NCBI GenBank assembly: GCA_023423045.1
Contig: JAFAGA010000060.1
Span: 1 to 62,784, forward strand
From: Bacillota bacterium
GTDB taxonomy: Bacteria > Bacillota > Clostridia > Lachnospirales > Lachnospiraceae
Direction of reading: 5' to 3'
DNA: 62,784 bases
The position numbers and the translations under genes are program-made. Below, in pieces: positions 35,672 to 43,580 of the stretch; the first letter of the stretch is position 1; every line of letters starts with the position of its first letter. Below the pieces are notes generated by a model. That model was not told where the DNA came from, searched no databases, and worked only from the letters and a program-made list of their open reading frames with translations.

Positions 35672-37540
35672 ATGATTAATAGCATAAGGCAGCTCTTACG
35701 CACCCCATTTAAGCTGATATTATTCTTATTGCTGTGCTCTATGAGCACGGCGCTGTTGGTATTCGGGCTTCATCTGTGGATTAGTACGGCTGAAAAGCTG
35801 AAGACTGTGGAAGAAAGCTTCACTACCATCGGCATGGTCACACAGAAGGAGGATGCCATAGAAATTACCGGTCAGTGGGATGCCGCATCCAAGAGCTATA
35901 CAAACATCGATGAGCGGGTGTATAATAAGCTGCTGCCGGAAACGATCCTGCAATTTGAAGGTGCGAATTACCTCAGCGGTCCGGAAAAACGTCCCTTTTA
36001 TGGTGCGTATATGCCTGATTATCATAAGATGTTCGAGGGATCTGGATTTTCGGAGCGGTACATCATTCTGGAGTTCAGTCCGGAAGAGGATTGTGTCCCG
36101 AATCAGCCGGTGCGTGTTAATATCGGAAAGGTATTGCTGGGAGAAACCTTTGGCAGCCAACAGCTATGGTATTGTGACCACCATAAGGAAAACCCTGCTC
36201 CTCTCTATGCTGAAAAAACATACATCGCCTGCCTTTCCCTGTATGACAATACACATGCTGAAGCGCGGATGGGTACTAAGATTGAATTTGTCCCATGGTC
36301 GGGAAGTATATATTCCAGCCAATTTGATAAAACAGGAAGAAAGCTGGAAAGTGAATTAAATTTGAGCGAGCCGCTGTCCTGCGAGGAGGTCACGCAAGAT
36401 TTCTATCAGACAGGCCGTGGCAGGTATTGGATTAAGTTTATAGAAACACTTCACCAAATCGATGAAAGCATACCGGTTCTGCCTACGGACAGCTTGGAAC
36501 TTCTTCCCGCATTTCATGGCGGAAAAGCCGCTGTCATTGACGGCAAGGAAATTACAGCGGAGGAATTCGAAAGCGGAGAGGCTGTATGCATGATTACAAC
36601 AGATTTTGCCCGAGCCAACAACCTCACGGTGGGCGATATGATTTCACTTCCGCTATATTTCGCACATTATGGGGAGGATGCAAGCCATGTATTCGGCTAT
36701 GGATATGGCGCAATCTGGTTTTCGTTATTAAATGCGCAGGGAGAGGTTTATCCTGTGTTCTGGGAGGAGGAATACAGAATTGCCGGCATCTACCGGTATA
36801 GCGGCGGACAGCTGGGAGGCTTCCTTGGAAGAACTGAGATGGGACGTGACATGGTAATCATTCCGTCCGAGTCAGTGAAGGCCTCGGATGAAAATAACAT
36901 TCTTGATTTTGGCCCGATGCTGGATACGAATACATCTTTCCAGATTCCCAATGGATCCATTGCCAAATTTGAGGCGGCATTTACCGAAGCCGTGCCGGAG
37001 AGCAGCTTGCTGGAAATCACCTATGACGATAACGGTTACGAACAAGTCAGCGGTAATTTGAGAAGAACAAAGGATATCGCAGTTTTATTAGGGGCGATAG
37101 GCCTTCTCTCCGCTTTGGCTATTTTTATGCTTTTGCTGTATTTCTTTGTTGTAAAGCAGAAAAAGCGCACGGCAATAGAACGTTCCCTGGGAATGAGCCG
37201 TGGTCAGTGCCGGATTTCCCTGATCAGCGGCATCATGCTTCTGACCATTGTCTCCACTGTCCTGGGAAGTATCATAGGCTCAAGCCTTATCAGGCAAATG
37301 CCGAAAATGGGCACAGCAAATTCCGCGGGTTACAGTACGATGTATAGCAGCTGGGCGCAGCAGGAGACGGACTCAGAAGCATTGAATCAGCTTGGGATGG
37401 ATAGCTCGGGTGCGGCAGGACTTCTCTATTTCATTGTTCCTGCCCTGCTTTGCTTCTTTATGCTTGGAGCCTCGGTAATCCTCGTTAATCGAAATCTGGA
37501 TATCGAGCCTATTCTGTTGTTGAGCACCAGAGAAGACTAA
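35672..37540 (+). CDS. ABC exporter permease, FtsX/MacB type (larger)
   Basis: This 622-aa permease has an N-terminal helix at about residues 13-33, an unusually long extracytoplasmic domain (about 35-465) and three C-terminal helices (about 470-493, 513-535, 587-608). GGGAGG lies upstream of the ATG. It pairs with the shorter permease and the ATPase. No two-component system is adjacent, unlike BceAB-type peptide exporters. The larger ectodomain might bind the cargo; this is inference. Confidence 0.82.
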   Translation: MINSIRQLLRTPFKLILFLLLCSMSTALLVFGLHLWISTAEKLKTVEESFTTIGMVTQKEDAIEITGQWDAASKSYTNIDERVYNKLLPETILQFEGANYLSGPEKRPFYGAYMPDYHKMFEGSGFSERYIILEFSPEEDCVPNQPVRVNIGKVLLGETFGSQQLWYCDHHKENPAPLYAEKTYIACLSLYDNTHAEARMGTKIEFVPWSGSIYSSQFDKTGRKLESELNLSEPLSCEEVTQDFYQTGRGRYWIKFIETLHQIDESIPVLPTDSLELLPAFHGGKAAVIDGKEITAEEFESGEAVCMITTDFARANNLTVGDMISLPLYFAHYGEDASHVFGYGYGAIWFSLLNAQGEVYPVFWEEEYRIAGIYRYSGGQLGGFLGRTEMGRDMVIIPSESVKASDENNILDFGPMLDTNTSFQIPNGSIAKFEAAFTEAVPESSLLEITYDDNGYEQVSGNLRRTKDIAVLLGAIGLLSALAIFMLLLYFFVVKQKKRTAIERSLGMSRGQCRISLISGIMLLTIVSTVLGSIIGSSLIRQMPKMGTANSAGYSTMYSSWAQQETDSEALNQLGMDSSGAAGLLYFIVPALLCFFMLGASVILVNRNLDIEPILLLSTRED

Positions 37541-37558
37541 AATAAAACGCAGTTAAAT

Positions 37559-37732
37559 GTGCACTGGTAAAATCCAGTAAGTGCATTGGTAAAAGCCGTA
37601 AGTGCATTGATAAAAGTCGGTAATTGCATTGGTAAAATCCAGTAATTGCATTGATAAAAGCCAGTAGTTGCATTGATAAAAGCCGTAATTGCACTGATAA
37701 AAGTCGGTAATTGCATTGATAAAAACTGATAA
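37559..37732 (+). repeat. Eight tandem copies of a 21-22 bp repeat
   Basis: Units begin at 37559, 37581, 37602, 37624, 37646, 37668, 37689 and 37711. The consensus is TTGCATTGATAAAAGCCGTAA with 1-6 differences per unit; two units are 21 bp and six are 22 bp. The 3' parts follow a higher order (CCAG, CCG, TCGG, then again CCAG, CCAG, CCG, TCGG), indicating duplication of a block of about 65 bp. It lies 19 bp after the permease stop. The rest of the gap to 37930 shows no other feature. Confidence 0.92.
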
Positions 37733-37930
37733 ATGCATAGAAACGTATTAGAAGGGTATATTTGAGAAACATATTAATAGAAAGCATATGAAACACTAAT
37801 GACAGAAGACATGAATATGATAGAAGATAGGAAAAGGCAGCTTTCATATAGAATGAAACGATTTGTACGGCAATCTCGTCTAATATTTAGTGTTGTTAAT
37901 ACAATATGCTGAATAAGGAGGTAGTTAGTG

Positions 37931-39415
37931 ATGTGTGGCAACGATTTATGGAATTCAAAAAAGTCAAAAAGATATAAGTTATCTAGATGGATAGGGTTGT
38001 TTTGCATGCTATTTGCGATATCCATGACAGCCATAGCATGCAAGGGGCCGGCAGAGGAAGCCCCCGGCGGGAATGGCAAAGACGAAGATACGATAAATCA
38101 ACCCTCCGCTATGCCTTCGGCGGAGCCGACGGTGCCAGGCGGGGAAGAGGATGTGGAACCGACGGCACCCGGGGAAGCAGAGCCCACAGCAGAACCCACA
38201 CCTTCCGAAACGGAGGTTACAGCAATTCCTACAGCCACGGGGAAGCCGGAGCCCACGACGGGGCCGACGCCTACCAAAAAGCCTGCTCCGACTGTAACTC
38301 CAAGCCCGGACTCCGACTTTGTTCCCTCGGATGAGGTGGTTCATAGTATGACGGCATTCCAACAGGGAAATTATCTCTTCTACAAATCAGGAAAGTTTAC
38401 TGAGGCATTCATTGCTTCAAAAAACCTAAAGACCTCCAAGGTGACAAAGCTGGTTGATTTAGGGGAGATCTATTTAGGCTCCAGCCAGTTTTATTTAAAA
38501 GGAAGCAATCTTTATTATCATTCTGCCGAGGATATCTACCGTGTTGGAGTGGACGGAAAGAATAAGATAAGATTGTACAAAGGTACGGCAACGATCTTGG
38601 GAATCCATGAGGAGGATGTCCTGGCGTTAGAAAGAAAAACCAGAGAAATTATACGAATCAGCAAGGAAGGAGAAAAGAAAACCCTGGTAAAGCTGGATTC
38701 TATTGATTCCCTTGAGGCGGTCATGGCAGAGGATGGGATCTATTATATCAACAAGAGCTCCTACTATAACTCGAAGGAGAAGTCCACGGACCGGTTGTAT
38801 CATATTAATTTTAACGGAAAAAATAAGATTGAGGTTTATGCGGCACAATACATCTATGATTTGAAATCCAACGGGAAGGATCTGTTCTTTATAGCGCTGA
38901 AAGAAGCACCGGAAGGAATGGAGCTGAATAAGATTGTGAATTATATGGCTGAGACATTGCATAGCGTGAGTGGGGAGGAACTTGAGGCCCAGGGCTATGA
39001 ATGGATTGATTCCCATGTCTTTAAATTGCTTGCAGCAAATTCTGACCGTGTATTTTATGGCATTTACCCTACCGGGATATATTCTGTCGGAACGAACGGA
39101 AAGGATTTCGGCCTGTATATGGATGCGGCCAAAGAGATAGAAGGAATCAATGGCTCTGCTTACTTTAGCAGGGGAGATATGGATGGGAATTATCTTAAGA
39201 TAGTATTTGACTGTGATGAGGATCCGGTTGAGGTGTATCTCATTGATACTGGGGATAAATCCACCATTCAGTTTGAGGGAGGACATTATATTTCCGGAAG
39301 CATTGATGTGGAGGGAGAGTATGTCTACTACTGTAAGACCCCAAAATATGATCGCTATGGAGACTTTCCAGAGGAGTATGAGTTCGGACAAAGCAAGCTT
39401 TCAGAGCTTAAGTAG
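37931..39415 (+). CDS. Lipoprotein with Pro/Thr-rich linker and DUF5050-like domain
   Basis: This 494-aa exported protein has a basic N-terminus, a hydrophobic segment and a lipobox-like SMTAIAC near residues 31-37. A linker of about 100 residues rich in Pro, Thr, Glu and Ala follows. The C-terminal domain (about 130-494) shows repeated short strands with phrases such as YYHSAEDIYRVGVDGKNK and YYINKSSYY, resembling the DUF5050 beta-propeller domains of clostridial surface proteins. AGGAGG at 37916-37921 precedes ATG 37931; an in-frame GTG at 37928 is an alternative. Function unknown. A terminator follows, so it is monocistronic. Confidence 0.75.
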   Translation: MCGNDLWNSKKSKRYKLSRWIGLFCMLFAISMTAIACKGPAEEAPGGNGKDEDTINQPSAMPSAEPTVPGGEEDVEPTAPGEAEPTAEPTPSETEVTAIPTATGKPEPTTGPTPTKKPAPTVTPSPDSDFVPSDEVVHSMTAFQQGNYLFYKSGKFTEAFIASKNLKTSKVTKLVDLGEIYLGSSQFYLKGSNLYYHSAEDIYRVGVDGKNKIRLYKGTATILGIHEEDVLALERKTREIIRISKEGEKKTLVKLDSIDSLEAVMAEDGIYYINKSSYYNSKEKSTDRLYHINFNGKNKIEVYAAQYIYDLKSNGKDLFFIALKEAPEGMELNKIVNYMAETLHSVSGEELEAQGYEWIDSHVFKLLAANSDRVFYGIYPTGIYSVGTNGKDFGLYMDAAKEIEGINGSAYFSRGDMDGNYLKIVFDCDEDPVEVYLIDTGDKSTIQFEGGHYISGSIDVEGEYVYYCKTPKYDRYGDFPEEYEFGQSKLSELK

Positions 39416-39495
39416 CGGAAAGGAAAGCGGCTAAGGTTCGGGATATTCCTATCAATGCAGGGAGAAAATAAAAGAGGATTAGGTGAAAATATTTG

Positions 39496-39545
39496 AATTG
39501 CGTGAAGCTCTAAGATTTTGAAAACAGGGCCTCACGCAATTTGTA
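39496..39545 (+). terminator. Terminator after the DUF5050-like lipoprotein gene
   Basis: A 13-position stem with one mismatch (39496-39508 with 39529-39541) and a 20-nt loop is followed by a short T-rich stretch. It may also end minus-strand reading from the ABC remnant. Confidence 0.6.
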
Positions 39546-39584
39546 TTATACAGGCTATGGTTCAGCTTAATTATTCGATATAGT

Positions 39585-39777
39585 TTATGCGGCATACCAG
39601 CTTTCCTGGCTGCGGTACATCTTCGCATATACTCCGTTTTGTCTTATTAATTCTTCATGGGTTCCCTGTTCGGTTATTTGGCCTCCCTCAAACAATACAA
39701 TTCGATCCGCTCTTTTGGCGAAGCCCAGACGATGGGAAATGAAAAGTACGGTCGTTGCCTCCAATCTGTCAAGCGTT
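39585..39777 (-). pseudogene. 3' remnant of an ABC exporter ATPase
   Basis: Read on the minus strand, about 63 codons encode the extreme C-terminus of an exporter-type ABC ATPase: TTVLFISHRLGFAKRADRI (the H-loop region), then FEGGQITEQGTHEELI and a stop after SWYAA. Walker A, signature and Walker B are absent. An in-frame stop and unrelated plus-strand sequence replace the upstream part. This is a truncated gene, not a functional one. Confidence 0.8.
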
Positions 39778-39778
39778 G

Positions 39779-39960
39779 CTTCCTGCTATGTTCTTGCCGC
39801 CAACGAGTGCTGTCCGCTTCCGTTTGCCATCTATGCCGATGAGCAAATGGTGGGGTTTGTGATGATCGGAGAGCAGTACCAGAATCGGGGCTACGGGAGA
39901 GAGGCGATGGAGAAAATCCTGGATTATATCCGGACCTTATCATATCCTTTACGATTGTAA
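39779..39960 (+). pseudogene. Remnant of a GNAT acetyltransferase
   Basis: On the plus strand the frame reads PLPFAIYADEQMVGFVMIG, typical of strands 2-3 of a GNAT enzyme. It jumps directly to EQYQNRGYGREAMEKILDYI, the acetyl-CoA-binding motif A (QNRGYG). About 25-30 residues that normally lie between the two blocks are missing, and the N- and C-terminal parts are also lost. No start signal is present. The internal deletion marks it as decayed. Confidence 0.72.
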
Positions 39961-40369
39961 TTGCTCCATAGATGATAGATTGTCCATATATCATGTTCAC
40001 GGCTTCATGCCGAGGGTGAAAGCAAAATCCCATCTGAACTCCAGGTATATGAAGTCTGTTTATTTGACGGAAGAAAATTATAATGAACTGTACAATCAGC
40101 CATACAGCTGGCAGATATCGAGCCAGCTGTCATTTTTCCGTGAAAACATATGTCTGTTTGTCGGATGCAGTTTAGCCGATCCCAATATCAGAAGATTGCT
40201 TGAGATGACTAAGAAAGAGAAAAAGACGCATTTTGCCATCCTTACTAAGGACGCAATGACGGCAAGAGATCTTACGATTGCAGCGAATCACTTCTCCCGA
40301 ATAGGGATAGAGGTGATATGGGTGAATGATTTTTCGGATATCACGAAAACATTGCAGTTACTGATTTAA
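39941..40369 (+). pseudogene. C-terminal remnant of a SIR2-domain protein
   Basis: About 130 codons resemble the C-terminal half of a SIR2_2-type domain: IYHVHGFMP, LTEENYNELYNQPYSW, LFVGCSLADPNIRRLL and THFAILTKD. The N-terminal NAD-binding half, with its Gly-rich loop and catalytic Asn, is missing. The only possible starts are TTG at 39980 or internal ATGs without a ribosome binding site. Full-length relatives include NAD-depleting anti-phage effectors. Its stop codon overlaps the stop of the convergent MBL gene. It is most likely a non-functional remnant. Confidence 0.7.
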
Positions 40370-41535
40370 TAACCCTTTGCTATTGCTGCTTTCTCTGCGG
40401 CGTCGGAGGTCATGTCAGAAGAAGTAATTGCATAAGGCTTCACATTCACCGTGATGTTTTTACCGTCTGTGGTGAAGACTATGCTGCCCTGCTTATCTGT
40501 CCGGTAAAGCTTAATGGCCCGTTCCTTCATAGCTCGCATGGTTGCTGAATGCGGATGCTCGTATTTGTTTCCTTTCCCAACGCTGATTACAGCATATTTC
40601 GGGTCAACCTCATCAAGGAAGTTAACTGTACTGCTGGTAGAAGAACCATGATGGCTAAGCTTTAATACATCGGCAGATAAATCGATGCCGTTCTCAAGCA
40701 TCTCGGCTTCTGAGACAGTCTGGGCATCTCCTACGAGCAGGAAAGAATTACTTTTATAGGTAAGCTTTATTCCAATGCTATAATCGTTTAAGGACTCGTA
40801 ACTGGATGCGTTTGGAGAAATTATGACAAAGGATGCGCTGCCAAGAGTATAGGTATCCCCAACTGCAGGCCTTGTGATAACAAGGTTATTATCTGCGATG
40901 GCGTCCAGTACATCCTCGTAATTTTCTGAATCAATCGAAACATCCGGTAAGAGTACATGATCTACTTTAAACGCATTAATAACAGTATCCAGCCCTCCGA
41001 TATGATCATTGTGCGGATGAGTGCCGATAACGTAATCCAGTCTTTTTACTCCAAGCTTTTTAAGATACTTTGTAACGGTAGTTCCCTTTTCGTTTATTCC
41101 TGCATCAATAAGCATAAAGTGGCCATTATCTTCGATCAGAATGGAATCTCCCTGGCCGATATTAATAAAATGCAGCTTGACTGTTGCTTTTCCTGCGGGG
41201 GTAGGTGTATTGTTTATTTTATCGGAGGGAGCAGGGGCAGCCGTAGGTGTGATCTCTGAAGCAGGGGTAGGAGCATTTGTAGGTGCAGCCTCTGAAGCAG
41301 AGTTCGATGAATCTGTTGGTGTGGCTTCCGAAGTAGGGTTAGGTACCTCGGTTGGTATAGTTTCTGACGTAGGGTCGGAAGCATCCGTGGGTGTAATGCC
41401 CGGAATAACGGTTGGCTTTCTGTTATTATCAGATGCAGTGGATTGTATAAGGAGAAATATCGATATAAACAATATTGTTACAACCCCAAGCAGGGCAAGA
41501 AGGAACGCTGTTTTGTTTCTTTTATTCTTATTCAT
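40366..41535 (-). CDS. Extracellular ComEC-like metallo-beta-lactamase-fold protein
   Basis: This 389-aa protein has an N-terminal membrane anchor (about residues 9-31). A Thr/Pro/Glu/Ala-rich linker with repeated PT(E/D)xxxPxSExxP units covers about 42-112, and an MBL-fold domain about 115-365. Motifs are FINIGQGDSILIE, the metal-binding HPHNDHIGG, and later LVGDA and LKLSHHGSS, as in the soluble domain of the DNA-uptake protein ComEC. Stand-alone secreted forms are of uncertain function (possibly nuclease or phosphodiesterase). AAGGAG lies 7 nt before the ATG. A promoter-bearing repeat sits 53 bp upstream. Its 3' end overlaps the SIR2 remnant by 4 bp. Confidence 0.88.
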   Translation of the reverse strand: MNKNKRNKTAFLLALLGVVTILFISIFLLIQSTASDNNRKPTVIPGITPTDASDPTSETIPTEVPNPTSEATPTDSSNSASEAAPTNAPTPASEITPTAAPAPSDKINNTPTPAGKATVKLHFINIGQGDSILIEDNGHFMLIDAGINEKGTTVTKYLKKLGVKRLDYVIGTHPHNDHIGGLDTVINAFKVDHVLLPDVSIDSENYEDVLDAIADNNLVITRPAVGDTYTLGSASFVIISPNASSYESLNDYSIGIKLTYKSNSFLLVGDAQTVSEAEMLENGIDLSADVLKLSHHGSSTSSTVNFLDEVDPKYAVISVGKGNKYEHPHSATMRAMKERAIKLYRTDKQGSIVFTTDGKNITVNVKPYAITSSDMTSDAAEKAAIAKGY

Positions 41536-41587
41536 TGTTAAACTCCTTGTGTAATATGGGTTAATGAAAGCTTAGCGGCGGCGATTT

Positions 41588-41651
41588 CCAGCTCCGAGCG
41601 CATGCTCACAAGCAAGCTTGCAGCATGCTCACTACGCTTTTATTATATCAT
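41588..41651 (-). repeat. Promoter-bearing intergenic repeat, copy A
   Basis: Read on the minus strand the element begins with an extended -10, ATGATATAAT (41642-41651). It continues with AAAAGCGTAGTGAGC, a perfect GCAAGCTTGC palindrome between two GAGCATGC copies, and GGAGCTGG. It aligns with copies at 50889-50947 and 50976-51039 (plus strand). It lies directly upstream of the MBL gene and points towards it. The rest of the gap 41652-42094 holds only the hairpin at 41832 and an A/T-rich stretch. Confidence 0.8.
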
Positions 41652-41831
41652 AAATACAAGCATAGAGTTCATGAACTTCGATTTTAGCCGCATTAATGCA
41701 AAACGATTTAAATTCAATAATAACAAGTTTGCGCTATCGAAACACCGAAATATTCGCCAATGCGGAAAATTGATCTAATATTGCTTAAGACTCTGGTTCT
41801 GAATTAATTGGGCACTAATGTAAAAACAAAG

Positions 41832-41870
41832 ATACCGTTGCATGACTGGATAGTATGTAATGGTATTTTT
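41832..41870 (+). terminator. Orphan terminator-like hairpin
   Basis: A 12-bp stem with two G-T pairs (41832-41843 with 41855-41866) has an 11-nt loop and is followed by TTTT. No plus-strand gene ends nearby, so it may end a small RNA or protect the downstream operon from read-through. Confidence 0.5.
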
Positions 41871-42094
41871 ATGTCTGACACGCACGGTTTTGAGTTTCGT
41901 TTTGATTTTGTTTCCGAAAATCAGGGGAATAGGATGCCAGTGGGGTAAAAAATGACAAAAACCAGCATTTTAACTTCATTTTTTCCATAAATGTAGTATA
42001 ATATTGGTAAGCAAACTACAGTGCCGAACGAAGCGGGACGCACATAGGGGCCAAATGGTATCAGAGAATGAAAATGTTCAGGAGGAAAATATGA

Positions 42095-43567
42095 ATGAAG
42101 GATTCCATAGCGAATGTCAGTAAGGTAATTGCAGCTGCCTTATGTGTGACTTTTTTGATGGGCGCTTGTACGGGTCAGGGAGTACAGGGAAAGCTGGACC
42201 CCGATGATCCGGTTTCAATCGAGATATGGCATTATTATAACGGACCCCAGAAGCTGGCATTTGATGACCTTGTGACAAATTTCAACGAGACGGTAGGACA
42301 GGAGCAGGGGATCATCGTGGAGGCCTTTGGACAGGGCAATGTCAATGAACTGTTTCAAAAGGTGCATGATGCGGTCGATAAAAAGGTAGGTGCGGGTGAT
42401 GTGCCGACTATGTTTGCCGCTTATACGGATACGCTGTATGATTTGGATCAGCGGGGAATGGTGGCGGATTTAAGCAGCTATTTTACCGAAGAGGAGCTGG
42501 ACGAGTATGTGGATGCCTATATAGAGGAAGGCCGCTTTGAAGGGAAGGAGGGCTTGAAAATCTTTCCTACCGCGAAATCAACTGAGGTTATGGTAATCAA
42601 TAAAACAGACTGGGATCAATTTGCTGCGGAAACGGCCACATCGATGGAGACGCTGAGGACAATTGAGGGGGTTGTGGAAGCATCAAAAGCTTATTATCAG
42701 TGGACAGATGCAAAGACGCCGGATGTTCCCGATGACGGCAAGGCAATGTTTGGGCGGGATGCCATGGCGAACTATATTATTCTTGGATATTATCAGTTGG
42801 CGGGAGAAGCTCTCTTTTCCAAAGAGGGCGGCACGGTTTCCTTTGAACCGGATGAAGCTGCTTTTCGTAAAATATGGGACAACTATTACATCCCCTATAT
42901 TAACGGTTGGTTCGGTGCGTATGGACGGTTCCGCTCGGATGATGCAAAAACAGGAGATATCATTGCATTAGTAGGTTCTACGCCCGGCGCGTACTATTTT
43001 CCGGAGGAGGTTACACTGGAGGACGATACCAGCTATCCGATTGAAGCTGCAGTATTTCCCGCCCCATGCTTTGAGGGGGCGAAGCCGAGTGCAATTCAGC
43101 AGGGTGCGGGCATGTCAGTCATCGCCTCCGACCCGAAGACTGAACTGGCGGCGGCCACTTTTTTGAAATGGTTTACCAGGGAGGAGTGTAATATTGATTT
43201 TGCAATATCCTCTGCCTATCTTCCGGTAAAAAAAGAGGCGAACAATGTGGCGCATATTGAAAAGTCAAAGGACTTTCATGCACTTGCTCCTGCGGTTAGG
43301 GACGCACTTACAACATCTGCCGGCATTGTCAATGAATATACGCTGCATTATGAAAAAGCATTTTCAGGTTCCTCTAAAGTTCGTGAGGTAATGGAACATT
43401 CCCTTTCTGATCGGGCAAAGGATGATTATGCACAGATCCACGCTCTGGTAGAAAGCGGAATGTCCATGGAAGCGGCAGCATCATTATATGCAACAGATCA
43501 AAACTTCCGGGAATGGTATCAGGACTTTATCAACAAGGTTCGTGCTGAAATCGGTGCTGACGAATAA
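42095..43567 (+). CDS. Orphan sugar-binding lipoprotein paired with a c-di-GMP enzyme
   Basis: This 490-aa extracellular solute-binding lipoprotein has a signal peptide with the lipobox LMGAC at about residues 21-25. A family-1 fold begins VSIEIWHYYNGPQ and keeps the late conserved block AATFLKWFTREECN. AGGAGG lies upstream, but another ATG at 42091, out of frame, lies closer to it. No permease or ATPase gene is in the operon. Instead the next gene, 13 nt later, encodes a transmembrane PAS-GGDEF-EAL protein. The protein therefore probably acts as a sensor that presents a sugar to that receptor, rather than as part of a transporter (inference). Confidence 0.85.
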   Translation: MKDSIANVSKVIAAALCVTFLMGACTGQGVQGKLDPDDPVSIEIWHYYNGPQKLAFDDLVTNFNETVGQEQGIIVEAFGQGNVNELFQKVHDAVDKKVGAGDVPTMFAAYTDTLYDLDQRGMVADLSSYFTEEELDEYVDAYIEEGRFEGKEGLKIFPTAKSTEVMVINKTDWDQFAAETATSMETLRTIEGVVEASKAYYQWTDAKTPDVPDDGKAMFGRDAMANYIILGYYQLAGEALFSKEGGTVSFEPDEAAFRKIWDNYYIPYINGWFGAYGRFRSDDAKTGDIIALVGSTPGAYYFPEEVTLEDDTSYPIEAAVFPAPCFEGAKPSAIQQGAGMSVIASDPKTELAAATFLKWFTREECNIDFAISSAYLPVKKEANNVAHIEKSKDFHALAPAVRDALTTSAGIVNEYTLHYEKAFSGSSKVREVMEHSLSDRAKDDYAQIHALVESGMSMEAAASLYATDQNFREWYQDFINKVRAEIGADE

Positions 43568-43580
43568 GAAGAGGATACAG

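Noticed and set aside
37559..37732. CRISPR-like array
   Set aside because: The 21-22 bp units are directly contiguous without spacers and no cas genes lie nearby.
37553..37847. Minus-strand open frames with periodic Cys/Tyr/Asn residues
   Set aside because: They arise only from the 22-bp DNA repeat; the repeat length is not a multiple of three and there is no ribosome binding site.
39674..40033. 119-codon minus-strand frame over the remnant cluster
   Set aside because: Its frame differs from the ABC remnant frame and crosses two unrelated remnants; only a short stretch looks membrane-like.
42000..42094. c-di-GMP riboswitch upstream of the SBP/GGDEF-EAL operon
   Set aside because: I looked for the conserved GEMM blocks (GGCAAACC, GACGCAAAGC) and did not find them; only a loose GGGGCCAAA occurs.
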